Of a stretch of DNA of 64,000 bases, positions 1 through 8,741 are shown in pieces. The stretch is from a virus: positions 1 through 64,000 of IMG/VR virus record IMGVR_UViG_3300027749_000058, one strand, 5' to 3'. The stretch's first letter is position 1; every line of letters starts with the position of its first letter. The notes below the pieces were generated by a model that ran no database searches, was not told the DNA's origin, and saw only the letters and a program-made list of their open reading frames with translations. The translations under genes and the position numbers were made by a program.

Positions 1-3000
1 CTCAAAATATTATAATATGTCCAACAAAAGGTTATGTTGACTTTACCACATCAGGTTCTTGTTTTCAACGACTATATCAAAACTCTGTTACTGGAGGTAT
101 CGCATTTGGTACATCAGGAAATACATCAACAGGATGCAATAGTTTTGTTCTTGGCACAAATAACACAGCAAGTGGAAATTATTCATTTGTAGGTGGTGGT
201 TATATTAATAACGCTTGTGGTTGTTATTCAATTGTGGGTGGTGGTCGTAATAATACAGCATCAGGATCATGGAGTGGAACTTTTAGTGGTAGGTATAATA
301 GTACAACTTTTAGTGATTCTTTCGTTGGTGCTGGTTATGGAAATAATGCTAGTGCCGCTGAATCTGGCATTGTTGCTGGAACCGGTAATGCCGCATCAGG
401 AGCATATTCTTTCATTGGTGCTGGAATAAATAACAGTAATTCAGGGTACGGTGGTGTTATAGGTGGTGGTTCAACAAGTACCGTAAATGCTTCTTTTGCA
501 ACCGTTGGTGGTGGTTATGTAAATGCTGCAACAGCTCTATATGCAACAGTAGGTGGTGGAAGAGGTAATTCAAGCAATGGTTGTTTTTCAACTGTAAGCG
601 GTGGATATAATAATACATCATGTGGTGATAAATCATTTATAGGAGGTGGACAATGTAATACAGCATCAGGCGGATATTCTACAATTGGTGGTGGACAAGG
701 TAATGCTTCTTCAGGTTTTTGGTCAGCAATTGGTGGTGGATATTTTAATACTGCCACAGATTTAGAAGCAACAGTTGCAGGTGGTGCTAGTAATAGTGCA
801 ACAAATAAAAGAGCCACTGTTAGTGGTGGTTTGTCTAATAGTGCATCAGGTTGTTATGCCTTTGTAGGTGGTGGTACTAATAATATTGCTTATTCTAATT
901 TTGCTACAGTAGGCGGAGGTTCAAGCAACAAGGCTTGTGCAAGTAGAGCTTCAGTAGTAGGTGGTGACCATAACACAGCATCAGGTGCTTATTCAACAGT
1001 TAGTGGTTATCTTAACACTGCATCAGGGTATGTTTCAATTATAGGTGGAGGTTGTGGTAACGCAGCATCAGGAGGTGCATCATCAATACTTGGTGGTAAA
1101 GGCAATACAGCTTCAGGAGCTTGTTCTACAATAGGTGGAGGTTTGTCTAATAACGCATCAGGTGTTAAATCATTTATTGGTGGAGGTACATTAAATACTG
1201 CTTCAGGCACTTATTATAGTGTTATTGGAGGAGGATATCAAAACATATCTAGTGGTTCATATTCTTCGACAGTAGGTGGTGGATATAATAATACGGCTAG
1301 TGGGTATATGTCTACAATAGCAGGAGGTAGATTAAATTCAACAACAAATAATTATTCATTTGTTGGTGGTGGTAATAGAAATACCGCTTCATCATGTTAT
1401 TCATCAATTGGTGGTGGTAAATGTAACACAGCTTGTGGTTATTATTCATCTGTAGTTGGTGGTAGTGGAAACACGGTATCAGCCAATTATTCTGCAGTAT
1501 TTGGATGTAATGTAACAAACTCTATAGCTTGTTCATTTGCAGCTAACAGATTAATTGCCACTAACCTAGCAACAGCAGGATGTGCTGTATGTACAGATGC
1601 AAATGGTATGTTAATACCTTATACCGCTGGTGGTGGAGGTGGTATTATCGTTGCAGGTACAGGAACTAATTCAACTGTAAGGTGTGGTGTTAGTAATACT
1701 GCCAGCGGAAATTATAGTTTTGCAGGTGGAGGTCTTTGTAACACAGCTAGTGGAAATTATTCATTCATTGGTGGGGGTCAAAATAATAACATTTGTCCTG
1801 CTGCATCTTGGTCTGTACTAGGCGGTGGTAGATGCAATACTAATACTAATAGTTTTTACAGTGCTATTTTAGGTGGGTTCTCTAACACAACTACTAGTGG
1901 ATATGCTGCAACAGTAGTTGGCGGTATAAGTAATACTGCTTGTGCAGGTATGTCATTTGTAGGAGCAGGACAAGGTAACACAGCAAGTGGATATTACTCA
2001 GCAATAGTTGGAGGGCATAGTAACACAGCATGTGGAAATTATTCATTTATAGGTGGTGGTAATTCAAACACAGCTAGTGGGTATTATTCATTTGTAGGTG
2101 GAGGTTGTTGTAATACTGCTAGTTGTTGTAGTTCAACAGTTGTTGGTGGAGCATGTAATACATCTAGTGGGTATTATTCATTTGTAGGTGCAGGACAATT
2201 TAATACAGCTAGTGGATATAATTCATCTATTGCTGGAGGTAAATTTAACAGAGCTTTTAGTGATTCATTTATAGGTGGTGGTTATTGTAACACAGCTTGT
2301 CTGGCTAGTTCAACAATTAGTGGTGGTTATAATAATCTGGCTAATGGATGTTATTCATTCATTGGTGGTGGTCGTAGGAATTGTGTTGATGCGTCACGTT
2401 TTGGAACAATTAGTGGTGGATATGGTAATACTGTTAGTGCATACTATGGATATACTACTATATCTGGTGGATATTGTAGTACTGCTAGTGGACCAATGTC
2501 TTATATTGGTGGTGGTGGTTGTAATATAGCTAGTGGAGGTTGTTCTGCTATTCTTGGTGGATATTGTAGTACTGCTAGTGGAGCATTTAGCGGAGTCTTT
2601 GGATGTGCGGTAGCAAACACAACAGCCTGTTCATTTATGAGCAACCAATTAATAGCTTGTAATCTATTTGGAGCTGGTGCTATTTGTGCAGATGCTAATG
2701 GTATTATTGTACCAGTATCATCAGATGCAAGATTAAAAACAAATATTTGTTCATTATCTTGTGGTATTGATAGGGTTTCTTTATTAAACCCAGTAACATA
2801 TAATTGGATTGATGAAAAATATGGCAAGGGAGAACAAATAGGCTTTATTGCACAAGAGGTTGAAAAAGTAGTTCCAGAAGCGGTATTTAAAACTTCTATT
2901 GATGATTATGGTTTTAACGATAGACCTTTAGTAGCTTTATTAACTAAAACAGTCCAAGAGTTATCTGCAAGGGTAGAAATATTAGAGGCGATAATCTCAA

Positions 3001-3008
3001 AAAAGTAA
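1..3008 (+). CDS. Giant repeat tail fibre with C-terminal S74 chaperone (5' end outside window)
   Basis: The frame is open from base 3 with no start in the window, so only about the last 1000 residues are seen. Some fifty copies of a short glycine-rich repeat of the type GGGxxNTASGxYSxI build what should be a long trimeric beta-structured fibre shaft. The repeat is interrupted twice by a non-repeat stretch with Ala-Asp-Ala-Asn-Gly (near 1560-1660 and 2630-2710). The last ~95 residues match the Peptidase_S74 intramolecular chaperone: SSDARLK (Ser codon at 2721), then IGFIAQEVEKVVPEAV and a final coiled coil. In this family the chaperone cleaves itself off just before the Ser after trimerisation. 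Cysteine is unusually common in the repeats. A terminator follows. Confidence 0.9.
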   Translation, partial: QNIIICPTKGYVDFTTSGSCFQRLYQNSVTGGIAFGTSGNTSTGCNSFVLGTNNTASGNYSFVGGGYINNACGCYSIVGGGRNNTASGSWSGTFSGRYNSTTFSDSFVGAGYGNNASAAESGIVAGTGNAASGAYSFIGAGINNSNSGYGGVIGGGSTSTVNASFATVGGGYVNAATALYATVGGGRGNSSNGCFSTVSGGYNNTSCGDKSFIGGGQCNTASGGYSTIGGGQGNASSGFWSAIGGGYFNTATDLEATVAGGASNSATNKRATVSGGLSNSASGCYAFVGGGTNNIAYSNFATVGGGSSNKACASRASVVGGDHNTASGAYSTVSGYLNTASGYVSIIGGGCGNAASGGASSILGGKGNTASGACSTIGGGLSNNASGVKSFIGGGTLNTASGTYYSVIGGGYQNISSGSYSSTVGGGYNNTASGYMSTIAGGRLNSTTNNYSFVGGGNRNTASSCYSSIGGGKCNTACGYYSSVVGGSGNTVSANYSAVFGCNVTNSIACSFAANRLIATNLATAGCAVCTDANGMLIPYTAGGGGGIIVAGTGTNSTVRCGVSNTASGNYSFAGGGLCNTASGNYSFIGGGQNNNICPAASWSVLGGGRCNTNTNSFYSAILGGFSNTTTSGYAATVVGGISNTACAGMSFVGAGQGNTASGYYSAIVGGHSNTACGNYSFIGGGNSNTASGYYSFVGGGCCNTASCCSSTVVGGACNTSSGYYSFVGAGQFNTASGYNSSIAGGKFNRAFSDSFIGGGYCNTACLASSTISGGYNNLANGCYSFIGGGRRNCVDASRFGTISGGYGNTVSAYYGYTTISGGYCSTASGPMSYIGGGGCNIASGGCSAILGGYCSTASGAFSGVFGCAVANTTACSFMSNQLIACNLFGAGAICADANGIIVPVSSDARLKTNICSLSCGIDRVSLLNPVTYNWIDEKYGKGEQIGFIAQEVEKVVPEAVFKTSIDDYGFNDRPLVALLTKTVQELSARVEILEAIISKK

Positions 3009-3023
3009 ATAATTTTATTAATT

Positions 3024-3063
3024 AAAAATCTTAATTGTCCACTATAAACAATTAAGATTTTTT
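3024..3063 (+). terminator. Terminator after the tail fibre
   Basis: A 12-13 bp stem (AAATCTTAATTG with its complement) around an 11-base loop, ending in T6. It separates the fibre from the glycan-modifying operon. Confidence 0.75.
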
Positions 3064-3142
3064 CATGCGTTAACATATATGAAATACCTTTACTAATCTA
3101 ACATTAATTATTATTATTTTTAATAAAATAAAATAAAACAAA

Positions 3143-4009
3143 ATGAATATAATATTTCAAATTAGCGGTGGTATTGGTAAAGTAATTGCTAGTACAGCTA
3201 TTTGCGCATCAATAAGGGCACAGTATCCCAACGATAAACTTATTGTTGTTTCTGGTTATCCTGATGTGTTTTTAGGTAATAAGAATGTTGATAGGGCATA
3301 TGCTTTTGGTCAACAAGCTTATTTTTATAAAGAGTATATTGAGAATCAAGAAATAAAAGTGTTTGCTCATGATCCTTATTTAGAAGCAAAGCATATCAAA
3401 CAAGAAGAACACCTTATCGAAACTTGGTGTAAATTGTATGATTTACCTGTAACTAAAACTGTTGGAGAACTATTTCTTACACAAAGAGAAATTGATTTCT
3501 TTAGCAAAAAGTTTGTTTCCGATAAACCTATTTTTTTAATGCAAACTAATGGTGGATCCGATGCAGAACAAAAATATTCATGGGCAAGAGATATTCCTAG
3601 CTATGTAGTAGAGAATATTATACATGAGTTTAGAGATGAGTATAATATGGTTCATATAAGAAGAGATGACCAACTTAAATATGAAGGAACATTTGGTGTA
3701 TCAGATACATTTAGAGCTCTACTTGTTCTTATAGGCATGAGCGAAAAAAGGTTATTGATGGATAGTTTTGGAGAACACGCAGCAGCATCTCTAAATAAAC
3801 CATCCACAGTATTATGGATTGCAAATAGCCCTAAAGTGTTTGGGTATGATTTACATACAAATATTATAGCTAACCATGAAACAGTTGTACCAGAATTGAG
3901 AGGAGCTTATCTAGGAAAGTATAATATTGGTGGAGATCCAGTAGAATTCCCCTATAATAATGAAAAAGAAATCTTTAACATAGATACTATAATTAAATCT
4001 TTAAAATAA
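3143..4009 (+). CDS. Glycosyltransferase, GT-B / heptosyltransferase-like
   Basis: 288 residues. The N-terminus (IFQISGGIGKVIASTAICASI) has the glycine-rich first beta-alpha unit of family-9-like GT-B glycosyltransferases, and the C-terminal half has the second Rossmann-like part with DSFGEHAAASLNKPSTVLW, the usual donor-site region. It should move a sugar from an activated donor to a surface acceptor; the acceptor is unknown. First gene of a three-gene run with the sulfotransferase (3-base gap) and FkbM methyltransferase, directly after the tail fibre. The context suggests decoration of a phage structural protein or alteration of a host glycan. Fold assignment is fairly sure; substrate is not. 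Confidence 0.75.
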   Translation: MNIIFQISGGIGKVIASTAICASIRAQYPNDKLIVVSGYPDVFLGNKNVDRAYAFGQQAYFYKEYIENQEIKVFAHDPYLEAKHIKQEEHLIETWCKLYDLPVTKTVGELFLTQREIDFFSKKFVSDKPIFLMQTNGGSDAEQKYSWARDIPSYVVENIIHEFRDEYNMVHIRRDDQLKYEGTFGVSDTFRALLVLIGMSEKRLLMDSFGEHAAASLNKPSTVLWIANSPKVFGYDLHTNIIANHETVVPELRGAYLGKYNIGGDPVEFPYNNEKEIFNIDTIIKSLK

Positions 4010-4012
4010 GTT

Positions 4013-4834
4013 ATGGAAAAAATATTTTATCAAAGCTCACTACCAAGAAGTGGCAGTAGCCTACTTCAAAATATCTTGGCTCAAAACCCTGATATATACT
4101 CAACACCTACTTCAGGAGTACTGGAATTAATATTTGCGGCAAGAGCGAATTACACAACAAGTCCTGAGTTTAAAGCACAAGATGCTGAACTTATGAAAAC
4201 AGGATATCAAGCATTCTGTAAAGAAGGTATGGATGCATTCTACAACGCAATCACAGATAAAAAATATGTTGTGGATAAAAGCAGAGGATGGGCAATTCAT
4301 TATGACTTTTTGAAATTTGTTCGTAATGAAGAACCTAAAATTATCTGTATGGTAAGAGATCCAAGAGATATTTTTGCTTCTATGGAAAATAACTTTAGAA
4401 AACATCCTGATAAACAATCTGATATTTTAGATTGGTCTAAAGGTCAAGGTACTACAGTACCAAAGAGAATTGATATATGGGCATCTCAACCTCCTGTAGG
4501 ATTGGCATTTGAAAGACTATCTGAAATATTTAGAACTGGAATTAATAATAAAATGTTATTTGTGAGATTTGAGGATTTGTGTTTATATCCAGACACAGAG
4601 ATGCAAAGAATATATCAGTATTTGAATATTCCTTTTTATCAACATGATTTTGATAACATAGAACAAGTTACAAAAGAAGATGATGAAGTGTATGGTGCAT
4701 TTGGTGACCATGTTATTAGAACTAAATTGGAGCCTGTTAGAAGTAAAGCTAAAGAGTTATTAGGTAAAGATGTTACAGATTGGATTTTTGAGAATTATCG
4801 TTGGTTTTTCGAAAAATTTAGATATACTAAATAA
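4013..4834 (+). CDS. Sulfotransferase family protein
   Basis: 273 residues. The PAPS 5'-phosphosulfate loop is SSLPRSGSSLLQNIL near residues 8-22 and the 3'-phosphate-binding segment is VRDPRDIFASMENNFR near residue 115. A FVRFEDLCLYPD segment in the C-terminal half is typical of Sulfotransfer_1/3 proteins. It is expected to transfer sulfate from PAPS to a hydroxyl or amine, plausibly on a glycan made by the preceding glycosyltransferase. The stop codon overlaps the next start by one base, so translation is probably coupled. Confidence 0.85.
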   Translation: MEKIFYQSSLPRSGSSLLQNILAQNPDIYSTPTSGVLELIFAARANYTTSPEFKAQDAELMKTGYQAFCKEGMDAFYNAITDKKYVVDKSRGWAIHYDFLKFVRNEEPKIICMVRDPRDIFASMENNFRKHPDKQSDILDWSKGQGTTVPKRIDIWASQPPVGLAFERLSEIFRTGINNKMLFVRFEDLCLYPDTEMQRIYQYLNIPFYQHDFDNIEQVTKEDDEVYGAFGDHVIRTKLEPVRSKAKELLGKDVTDWIFENYRWFFEKFRYTK

Positions 4835-5637
4835 TGAAGACAAAGTTTGATATAAATGTATACCAAATTCAAAAGAAAGATTTTAGAAATGCTTTCCATA
4901 CTAATGTACTAAAGTATGCTCTATTTCCAAAAGATGATGCAGTCACAAGTTCTATCATAAATGGTTGGCAGTATCAGAAATACATGTTTGATTTCCTTGA
5001 TATGAATCAAATAGATTGTGCAGGAAGAGATATTGTAGATATTGGAGGTAATAACGGAAACTTTGCCGTAGATTTTGCTCATTTAGTTGGTGATAATGGA
5101 AAGGTATTTAGTTTTGAACCACAAAGACTTATCTACTATCAATTATGCGGTAATATATTTATGAATGGTTTGGATAATGTGTACTGTTATAATGTAGCAT
5201 TAGGACATGAAGAAGGTTTTACAAAGATAGATAAACCTAATTACCATTCAAAAGATAATGTAAACTTCGGTGCAGCAGCAATCACTCAATCAGAAACGGA
5301 CTTCGATTTGGTAGTAATGAAAAAACTGGATAACTATGAATTTAATGATATAGTTTTTATTAAAATTGATGTACAAGGTTTTGAATCGTATGTAATAGAT
5401 GGTGCTATTGAAACAATAAAAAAACATAGACCATATATTTTGGTAGAATTTGAAGATCATTTATTAAAAGAATATGGTTCTTCTAATGCAGATTTAAAGG
5501 ATAAGATAGAATCATTAGGGTATATTGTAAAACCATTCCAAGAAGGTATTCCATATCAATCACATAGTGGTTGGTGTTTAGATTATGTATGTATTCCCAC
5601 AGAAAAATTTAATGAGTTTACCCACCTAATTCCATAA
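4834..5637 (+). CDS. FkbM-family methyltransferase
   Basis: 267 residues. The SAM-binding motif I is DIVDIGGNNGNFAVDFA, followed by the acidic end of strand 2 (VFSFEPQ) and the family signature FIKIDVQGFESYVIDGA. FkbM (Methyltransf_21) enzymes methylate sugar or small-molecule hydroxyls. It starts on the last base of the sulfotransferase stop codon and completes a glycosyl-, sulfo- and methyl-transfer module. Confidence 0.88.
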   Translation: MKTKFDINVYQIQKKDFRNAFHTNVLKYALFPKDDAVTSSIINGWQYQKYMFDFLDMNQIDCAGRDIVDIGGNNGNFAVDFAHLVGDNGKVFSFEPQRLIYYQLCGNIFMNGLDNVYCYNVALGHEEGFTKIDKPNYHSKDNVNFGAAAITQSETDFDLVVMKKLDNYEFNDIVFIKIDVQGFESYVIDGAIETIKKHRPYILVEFEDHLLKEYGSSNADLKDKIESLGYIVKPFQEGIPYQSHSGWCLDYVCIPTEKFNEFTHLIP

Positions 5638-5683
5638 TTATAATATCAAGTAATGTATTATTAATTATTGAGGTATTTATGAT

Positions 5684-5947
5684 ATGGATAGTGATCAAAT
5701 AAAAAAATCAGTTGAGAAATATGTTGATTCTATCATAGTTCCAAAATTTCCTGATATTATAAAATTTTCTGTTGAAATTATGCCTGCTGGATATCCTATA
5801 GGTGATACAATAATAAAAATTGTTTTTTTAATGGATGGTACGGAACAGGAAGTAGAAGAGGAAATTGAAGACAGTATTGAAGATATGTTTAAAATGTTTT
5901 CATTTAATACAAAAATAAAAAGCAATACAAGATTTGAAACAAAATAA
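5684..5947 (+). CDS. Hypothetical acidic protein, paralogue of the protein at 30480
   Basis: 87 residues, no recognised domain. It aligns along its length with the 111-residue protein at 30480-30815: both open with an I..(Y)V/L-D-x-I(I/S)-P segment, have a central beta-rich part, and end with a DxxxxMxxxSxNxKIKxxxRxE stretch. The pair therefore forms a small family within this genome. Its end overlaps the next gene by 14 bases. Confidence 0.65.
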   Translation: MDSDQIKKSVEKYVDSIIVPKFPDIIKFSVEIMPAGYPIGDTIIKIVFLMDGTEQEVEEEIEDSIEDMFKMFSFNTKIKSNTRFETK

Positions 5948-6317
5948 TATTAGATACGTAATAACAAAAGACCAGTTTCATAAGATTGTCTATAACATAT
6001 TGGATGAAACTATTGAGGATGGATTAACTAAGAGAGAAGAAAATCCATATTCTAATGGTGCATATAGAATTCATATGTTTAATCATAATGGTAATGAAAC
6101 TATTGTGTATTTTTATTTCCCACCTGGAGAAGATGATGATGGAAATCCACATAATGGTCACGGTAGTCTTCATGTTAATTGGGAGGTGGATGATAAAATA
6201 AGAAAACTATTATCCATAAGACAGAATAAGGCTTTGGATATTATTGCCGATTGGGTTACGGATAAATTTAATGTTGATGTTGATGAAATAGATGTTTACC
6301 CTAAAAAACCAAGATAA
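5934..6317 (+). CDS. Tagged small protein (YVITKDQF leader)
   Basis: 127 residues from a TTG start inside the end of the upstream gene; no ATG lies nearby, and an ATT at 5949 would give the leader without the first five residues. The leader IRYVITKDQFHKIVYNILDE is a loose form of the window-wide helix and carries I-L-D-E. The body ends in IIADWVTDKFNVDVDEIDVYP, a C-terminal pattern (aromatic-rich helix, then GVEV-like strand) shared with the products of 7445, 11406, 11706 and 12904, which suggests paralogy. Function unknown. Confidence 0.6.
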   Translation: MKQNNIRYVITKDQFHKIVYNILDETIEDGLTKREENPYSNGAYRIHMFNHNGNETIVYFYFPPGEDDDGNPHNGHGSLHVNWEVDDKIRKLLSIRQNKALDIIADWVTDKFNVDVDEIDVYPKKPR

Positions 6318-6535
6318 TGAATAAAAGTTATAGTAAATTAAGACATATCCAAGAAGTTAATACAAGATTGAATGAACAGTCGGTATTTTCTGGTGAATTG
6401 AGTAACGAATCAAATACTATTATTAAGATAAGTGTAGATTGTTCAAAAGGTTATGGTGGAGTTAGTATTCAAGGTGCGCAACCAAATGACCCAAGAAATA
6501 AAGAAATCTTCCTTTCCGTCTGTAAAAGAAAGTAA
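6317..6535 (+). CDS. Small protein with an LNEQ site
   Basis: 72 residues, start overlapping the previous stop by one base. Residues 18-21 read LNEQ, the (L/I)xEQ pattern found across the tagged proteins; the remaining 50 residues are small and polar (SKGYGGVSIQG). Function unknown. A strong terminator follows. Confidence 0.55.
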   Translation: MNKSYSKLRHIQEVNTRLNEQSVFSGELSNESNTIIKISVDCSKGYGGVSIQGAQPNDPRNKEIFLSVCKRK

Positions 6536-6540
6536 TATTA

Positions 6541-6570
6541 AAAACCTCCTCCCATAAAGAGGAGGTTTTT
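6541..6570 (+). terminator. Intrinsic terminator
   Basis: AAAACCTCCTC paired with GAGGAGGTTTT over a 7-base loop, ending in a T run. Confidence 0.85.
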
Positions 6571-6581
6571 AATTTATTATA

Positions 6582-6588
6582 TATTTAT
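6582..6588 (+). promoter_or_regulatory. TATTTAT box (candidate late promoter)
   Basis: TATTTAT 14 bases before the ATG at 6603, immediately after a terminator, so a new transcript must start here. This is one of about 25 such boxes, listed together in the findings. Confidence 0.5.
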
Positions 6589-6602
6589 ATTTAAATTATT
6601 TT

Positions 6603-6809
6603 ATGACTAAAAAAATAGTGAAGTTAACGGAAAGCGATTTAAATAGGTTAGTAACAAAAATCATAGAAGAAGATGCTGCAGAAGTCACAAAAAAAACTGT
6701 AACAAAAAAAGATATAATTAAAATTAATATTGAAAAGTTAAGAAAAAAAATTAAGGAAATGCAAGATAAGTTGGATACTTATGAGCGACAACTAAAAACA
6801 ATAAAATAA
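6603..6809 (+). CDS. Tagged coiled-coil protein
   Basis: 68 residues. Residues 1-23 are the strict leader (KKIVKLTESDLNRLV, then KIIEE). The rest is a lysine/glutamate-rich helix (KINIEKLRKKIKEMQDKLD) predicted to form a coiled coil. Nothing catalytic is visible. If the leader is removed at I-x-E, a 44-residue basic coiled coil remains, which would suit a DNA-associated internal head protein; that role is inference. Confidence 0.7.
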   Translation: MTKKIVKLTESDLNRLVTKIIEEDAAEVTKKTVTKKDIIKINIEKLRKKIKEMQDKLDTYERQLKTIK

Positions 6810-6827
6810 AATTAAGTTATACTATTA

Positions 6828-7448
6828 ATGGATCAGCATATGTTAGAATTATTTGGGAGTGTTTTTGCGGCATTAATTACTGCAATAGGAGGTCCGGTTG
6901 CCGTAGAATGGGTTAAGAGTAAATTATCAAAACCGAAAGATCAGTTAAAGTTAGAACTTAATGAGATTGAAAAGATAAATACGGAAATAGAGGAAATATT
7001 AAACTATTTGGAATGTGATAGAGTATGGGTTACACAAATTCATAATGGAGGTCATTTTTTACATTCAAATAAATCTATGCAGAAATTTTCTGTTGTTTAT
7101 GAAGTAGATGCTGCGGGAGTTTCTCCTTTATCAGGAATATTCAATAATATTCCAATATCATTATATTCAAGATTTTTTATTGAGATAATGAGAGTCAGGT
7201 TTATTGGAATCTGTAATTATGATGATTGCACTGTTGCAACTTATGGATTAAAATCTGGTGCTGAAGCAACTGGATCTAAAGCATCATACATATCAGGATT
7301 ATTTGATTTTGGAACAGGTAAACTTATGGGATGTATTGGAATTGATTTTATGGAACCAAAACATATTAATGATGATAAAACAGAATATTTTAAAGTAAAA
7401 TCTGAAAGATTGGCTGGTTATTTATCAAATTATAACAATTTTAAGTGA
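6828..7448 (+). CDS. Membrane-anchored protein, possibly with a GAF-like domain
   Basis: 206 residues. An N-terminal hydrophobic segment (ELFGSVFAALITAIGGPVAVEWV) is followed by a charged helix and a globular region with VWVTQIHNGGHF and, later, KLMGCIGIDFME. That spacing of a QxHNGG strand and a final LxGxIGIDF strand resembles GAF-type sensor domains found in other phage proteins. No ligand residues can be named. It overlaps the next gene by four bases (GTGA). Confidence 0.5.
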   Translation: MDQHMLELFGSVFAALITAIGGPVAVEWVKSKLSKPKDQLKLELNEIEKINTEIEEILNYLECDRVWVTQIHNGGHFLHSNKSMQKFSVVYEVDAAGVSPLSGIFNNIPISLYSRFFIEIMRVRFIGICNYDDCTVATYGLKSGAEATGSKASYISGLFDFGTGKLMGCIGIDFMEPKHINDDKTEYFKVKSERLAGYLSNYNNFK

Positions 7449-7879
7449 AAGAAACAATTAGAAAAATATTAAGAGAGGCTATGAACATTAGTCCTGATGC
7501 CCCTGATTGGGTTAAAAAATTTCATGAACTTCCGAAAGAAGAAAGAATTGAGTTTATTGAAAATAATAAAAAACGCATTGAAAAACTTACTCCAGTAATT
7601 ATAAAATTTTTTAAAGAAAAATATGGTGATTATTTAGATAGAATTGATGTTGGAGAACATAAAACTTATTACGGTAGTGAAAGTCATAGTATGAACGAAG
7701 TTCAATATAAATTTTATTTTAATGAAATTGATAAAATTAATAATGACAATAACATACGAGAAATTTACGCACACCAAATTATAAGATACTTAAAAGATTA
7801 TTTTGATATTGATGTAGAATTTTATGGAGTTCCTTTAAATTTAAAATTTTTCGTAAAAACTTGGAGAGAATTTACATAA
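7445..7879 (+). CDS. Tagged protein (IRKILREA leader)
   Basis: 144 residues from a GTG overlapping the preceding stop. The leader is the short basic type (MKETIRKILREA) with L-R-E before Ala. The body is charged and helical, ending in HQIIRYLKDYFDIDVEFYGV, similar to the ends of the 5934 and 11406 products. Function unknown. Confidence 0.65.
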   Translation: MKETIRKILREAMNISPDAPDWVKKFHELPKEERIEFIENNKKRIEKLTPVIIKFFKEKYGDYLDRIDVGEHKTYYGSESHSMNEVQYKFYFNEIDKINNDNNIREIYAHQIIRYLKDYFDIDVEFYGVPLNLKFFVKTWREFT

Positions 7880-7910
7880 AAACTTTGTGAGAATTTTAAT
7901 ATTTTTTAAC

Positions 7911-7918
7911 TATCTTTG
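7911..7918 (+). promoter_or_regulatory. Host-type promoter, -7 box TATCTTTG
   Basis: TATCTTTG four bases before the ATG at 7923, with TTTG about 20 bases further upstream: the Bacteroidota sigma-70 pattern. The mRNA would have almost no leader. Confidence 0.7.
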
Positions 7919-7922
7919 TAAA

Positions 7923-8111
7923 ATGGAAAAGAAAATAACTATTGATAATGAAGTTTATTTGGTTACTGATGATAAAATAATTCATATTGATGAGGAGTTG
8001 GTTTTTGAGATACAGACAGAATCTAATACAACCTATGTTTTAGGAATGTTTGATGATTTATTGGGAACGCCAATTAAAAAAGTTTGGAAAATATTGGAGC
8101 CAAGAGTATGA
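7923..8111 (+). CDS. Hypothetical small protein on a leaderless transcript
   Basis: 62 residues, starting at the ATG just after the -7 box rather than at the upstream in-frame codon, which lies inside the promoter. Beta-rich and acidic; no recognised domain. Followed by a terminator, so it is its own transcription unit. Confidence 0.65.
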   Translation: MEKKITIDNEVYLVTDDKIIHIDEELVFEIQTESNTTYVLGMFDDLLGTPIKKVWKILEPRV

Positions 8112-8137
8112 ACTTGGTGGATCTGAATGAATTTCTT

Positions 8138-8166
8138 AAAACCCACCCATAAAGGTTGGGTTTTTT
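8138..8166 (+). terminator. Intrinsic terminator
   Basis: AAACCCACC paired with GGTTGGGTTT over a short A-rich loop, then T6. Confidence 0.8.
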
Positions 8167-8217
8167 ATTTGACATAATAAAAACTTTATCTTATTATTTC
8201 TTATAAAATATAAAATA

Positions 8218-8682
8218 ATGAGCAAAGTTAAAATTTCTACACACAGAGGGGATATGATTTGTGAACTCTACGATAAAGAGACACCAATCACCGTTACCAA
8301 TTTTTTAAAATTAACCAAACAAAAATTCTATGATGGATTGAATTTTCATAGAGTTATTCCTGATTTTATGATACAAGGAGGGTGTCCTAGTAAAAATGGA
8401 AGTGGTGGACCAGGATATACAATTCCTTGTGAAGTAAGTGCAACAAAACAATTTCATGATAGAGGAGTATTATCTATGGCACATGCTGGACGTAATACAG
8501 GTGGTTCACAATTCTTTATCTGCCATAACAGAAAGAGTACACAACACTTGGATGGTAACCACACTTGTTTTGGGAGGGTAATTGACGGAGATAGAGTGAT
8601 TGACGCAATCAGAGGTGGAGATGAAATTATTTCAATATCCATTCTTCCTGATGTTGAAGAAAATGTTAGTGTAGTTGAATAA
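8218..8682 (+). CDS. Peptidyl-prolyl cis-trans isomerase, cyclophilin type
   Basis: 154 residues, a full single-domain cyclophilin that catalyses proline isomerisation. The active-site set is present: FHRVIPDFMIQGG (Arg45, Phe50, Gln53), GGSQFFI (Gln98, Phe99) and HLDGNHTCFGRV (His115). No signal peptide, so cytoplasmic or packaged. Monocistronic between two terminators. Cyclophilins are uncommon in phages; helping fibre or capsid folding is a plausible role. Confidence 0.93.
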   Translation: MSKVKISTHRGDMICELYDKETPITVTNFLKLTKQKFYDGLNFHRVIPDFMIQGGCPSKNGSGGPGYTIPCEVSATKQFHDRGVLSMAHAGRNTGGSQFFICHNRKSTQHLDGNHTCFGRVIDGDRVIDAIRGGDEIISISILPDVEENVSVVE

Positions 8683-8689
8683 TATAATA

Positions 8690-8716
8690 AAATCCCTCAA
8701 TATGAGGGATTTTTTA
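8690..8716 (+). terminator. Intrinsic terminator
   Basis: AATCCCTCA paired with TGAGGGATT, then T5. Confidence 0.85.
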
Positions 8717-8730
8717 TTTGTGTTTCTTAC

Positions 8731-8737
8731 TATTTAT
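8731..8737 (+). promoter_or_regulatory. TATTTAT box
   Basis: TATTTAT four bases before the ATG at 8742, right after a terminator. One of the clearest examples of the candidate late promoter. Confidence 0.55.
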
Positions 8738-8741
8738 TATT

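Noticed and set aside
193-429. ORF of hydrophobic Val/Leu/Ile-rich composition overlapping the tail fibre
   Set aside because: It is the +1 frame of the GGT/GTG-rich fibre repeat; several similar shadows exist on both strands across 1-2830.
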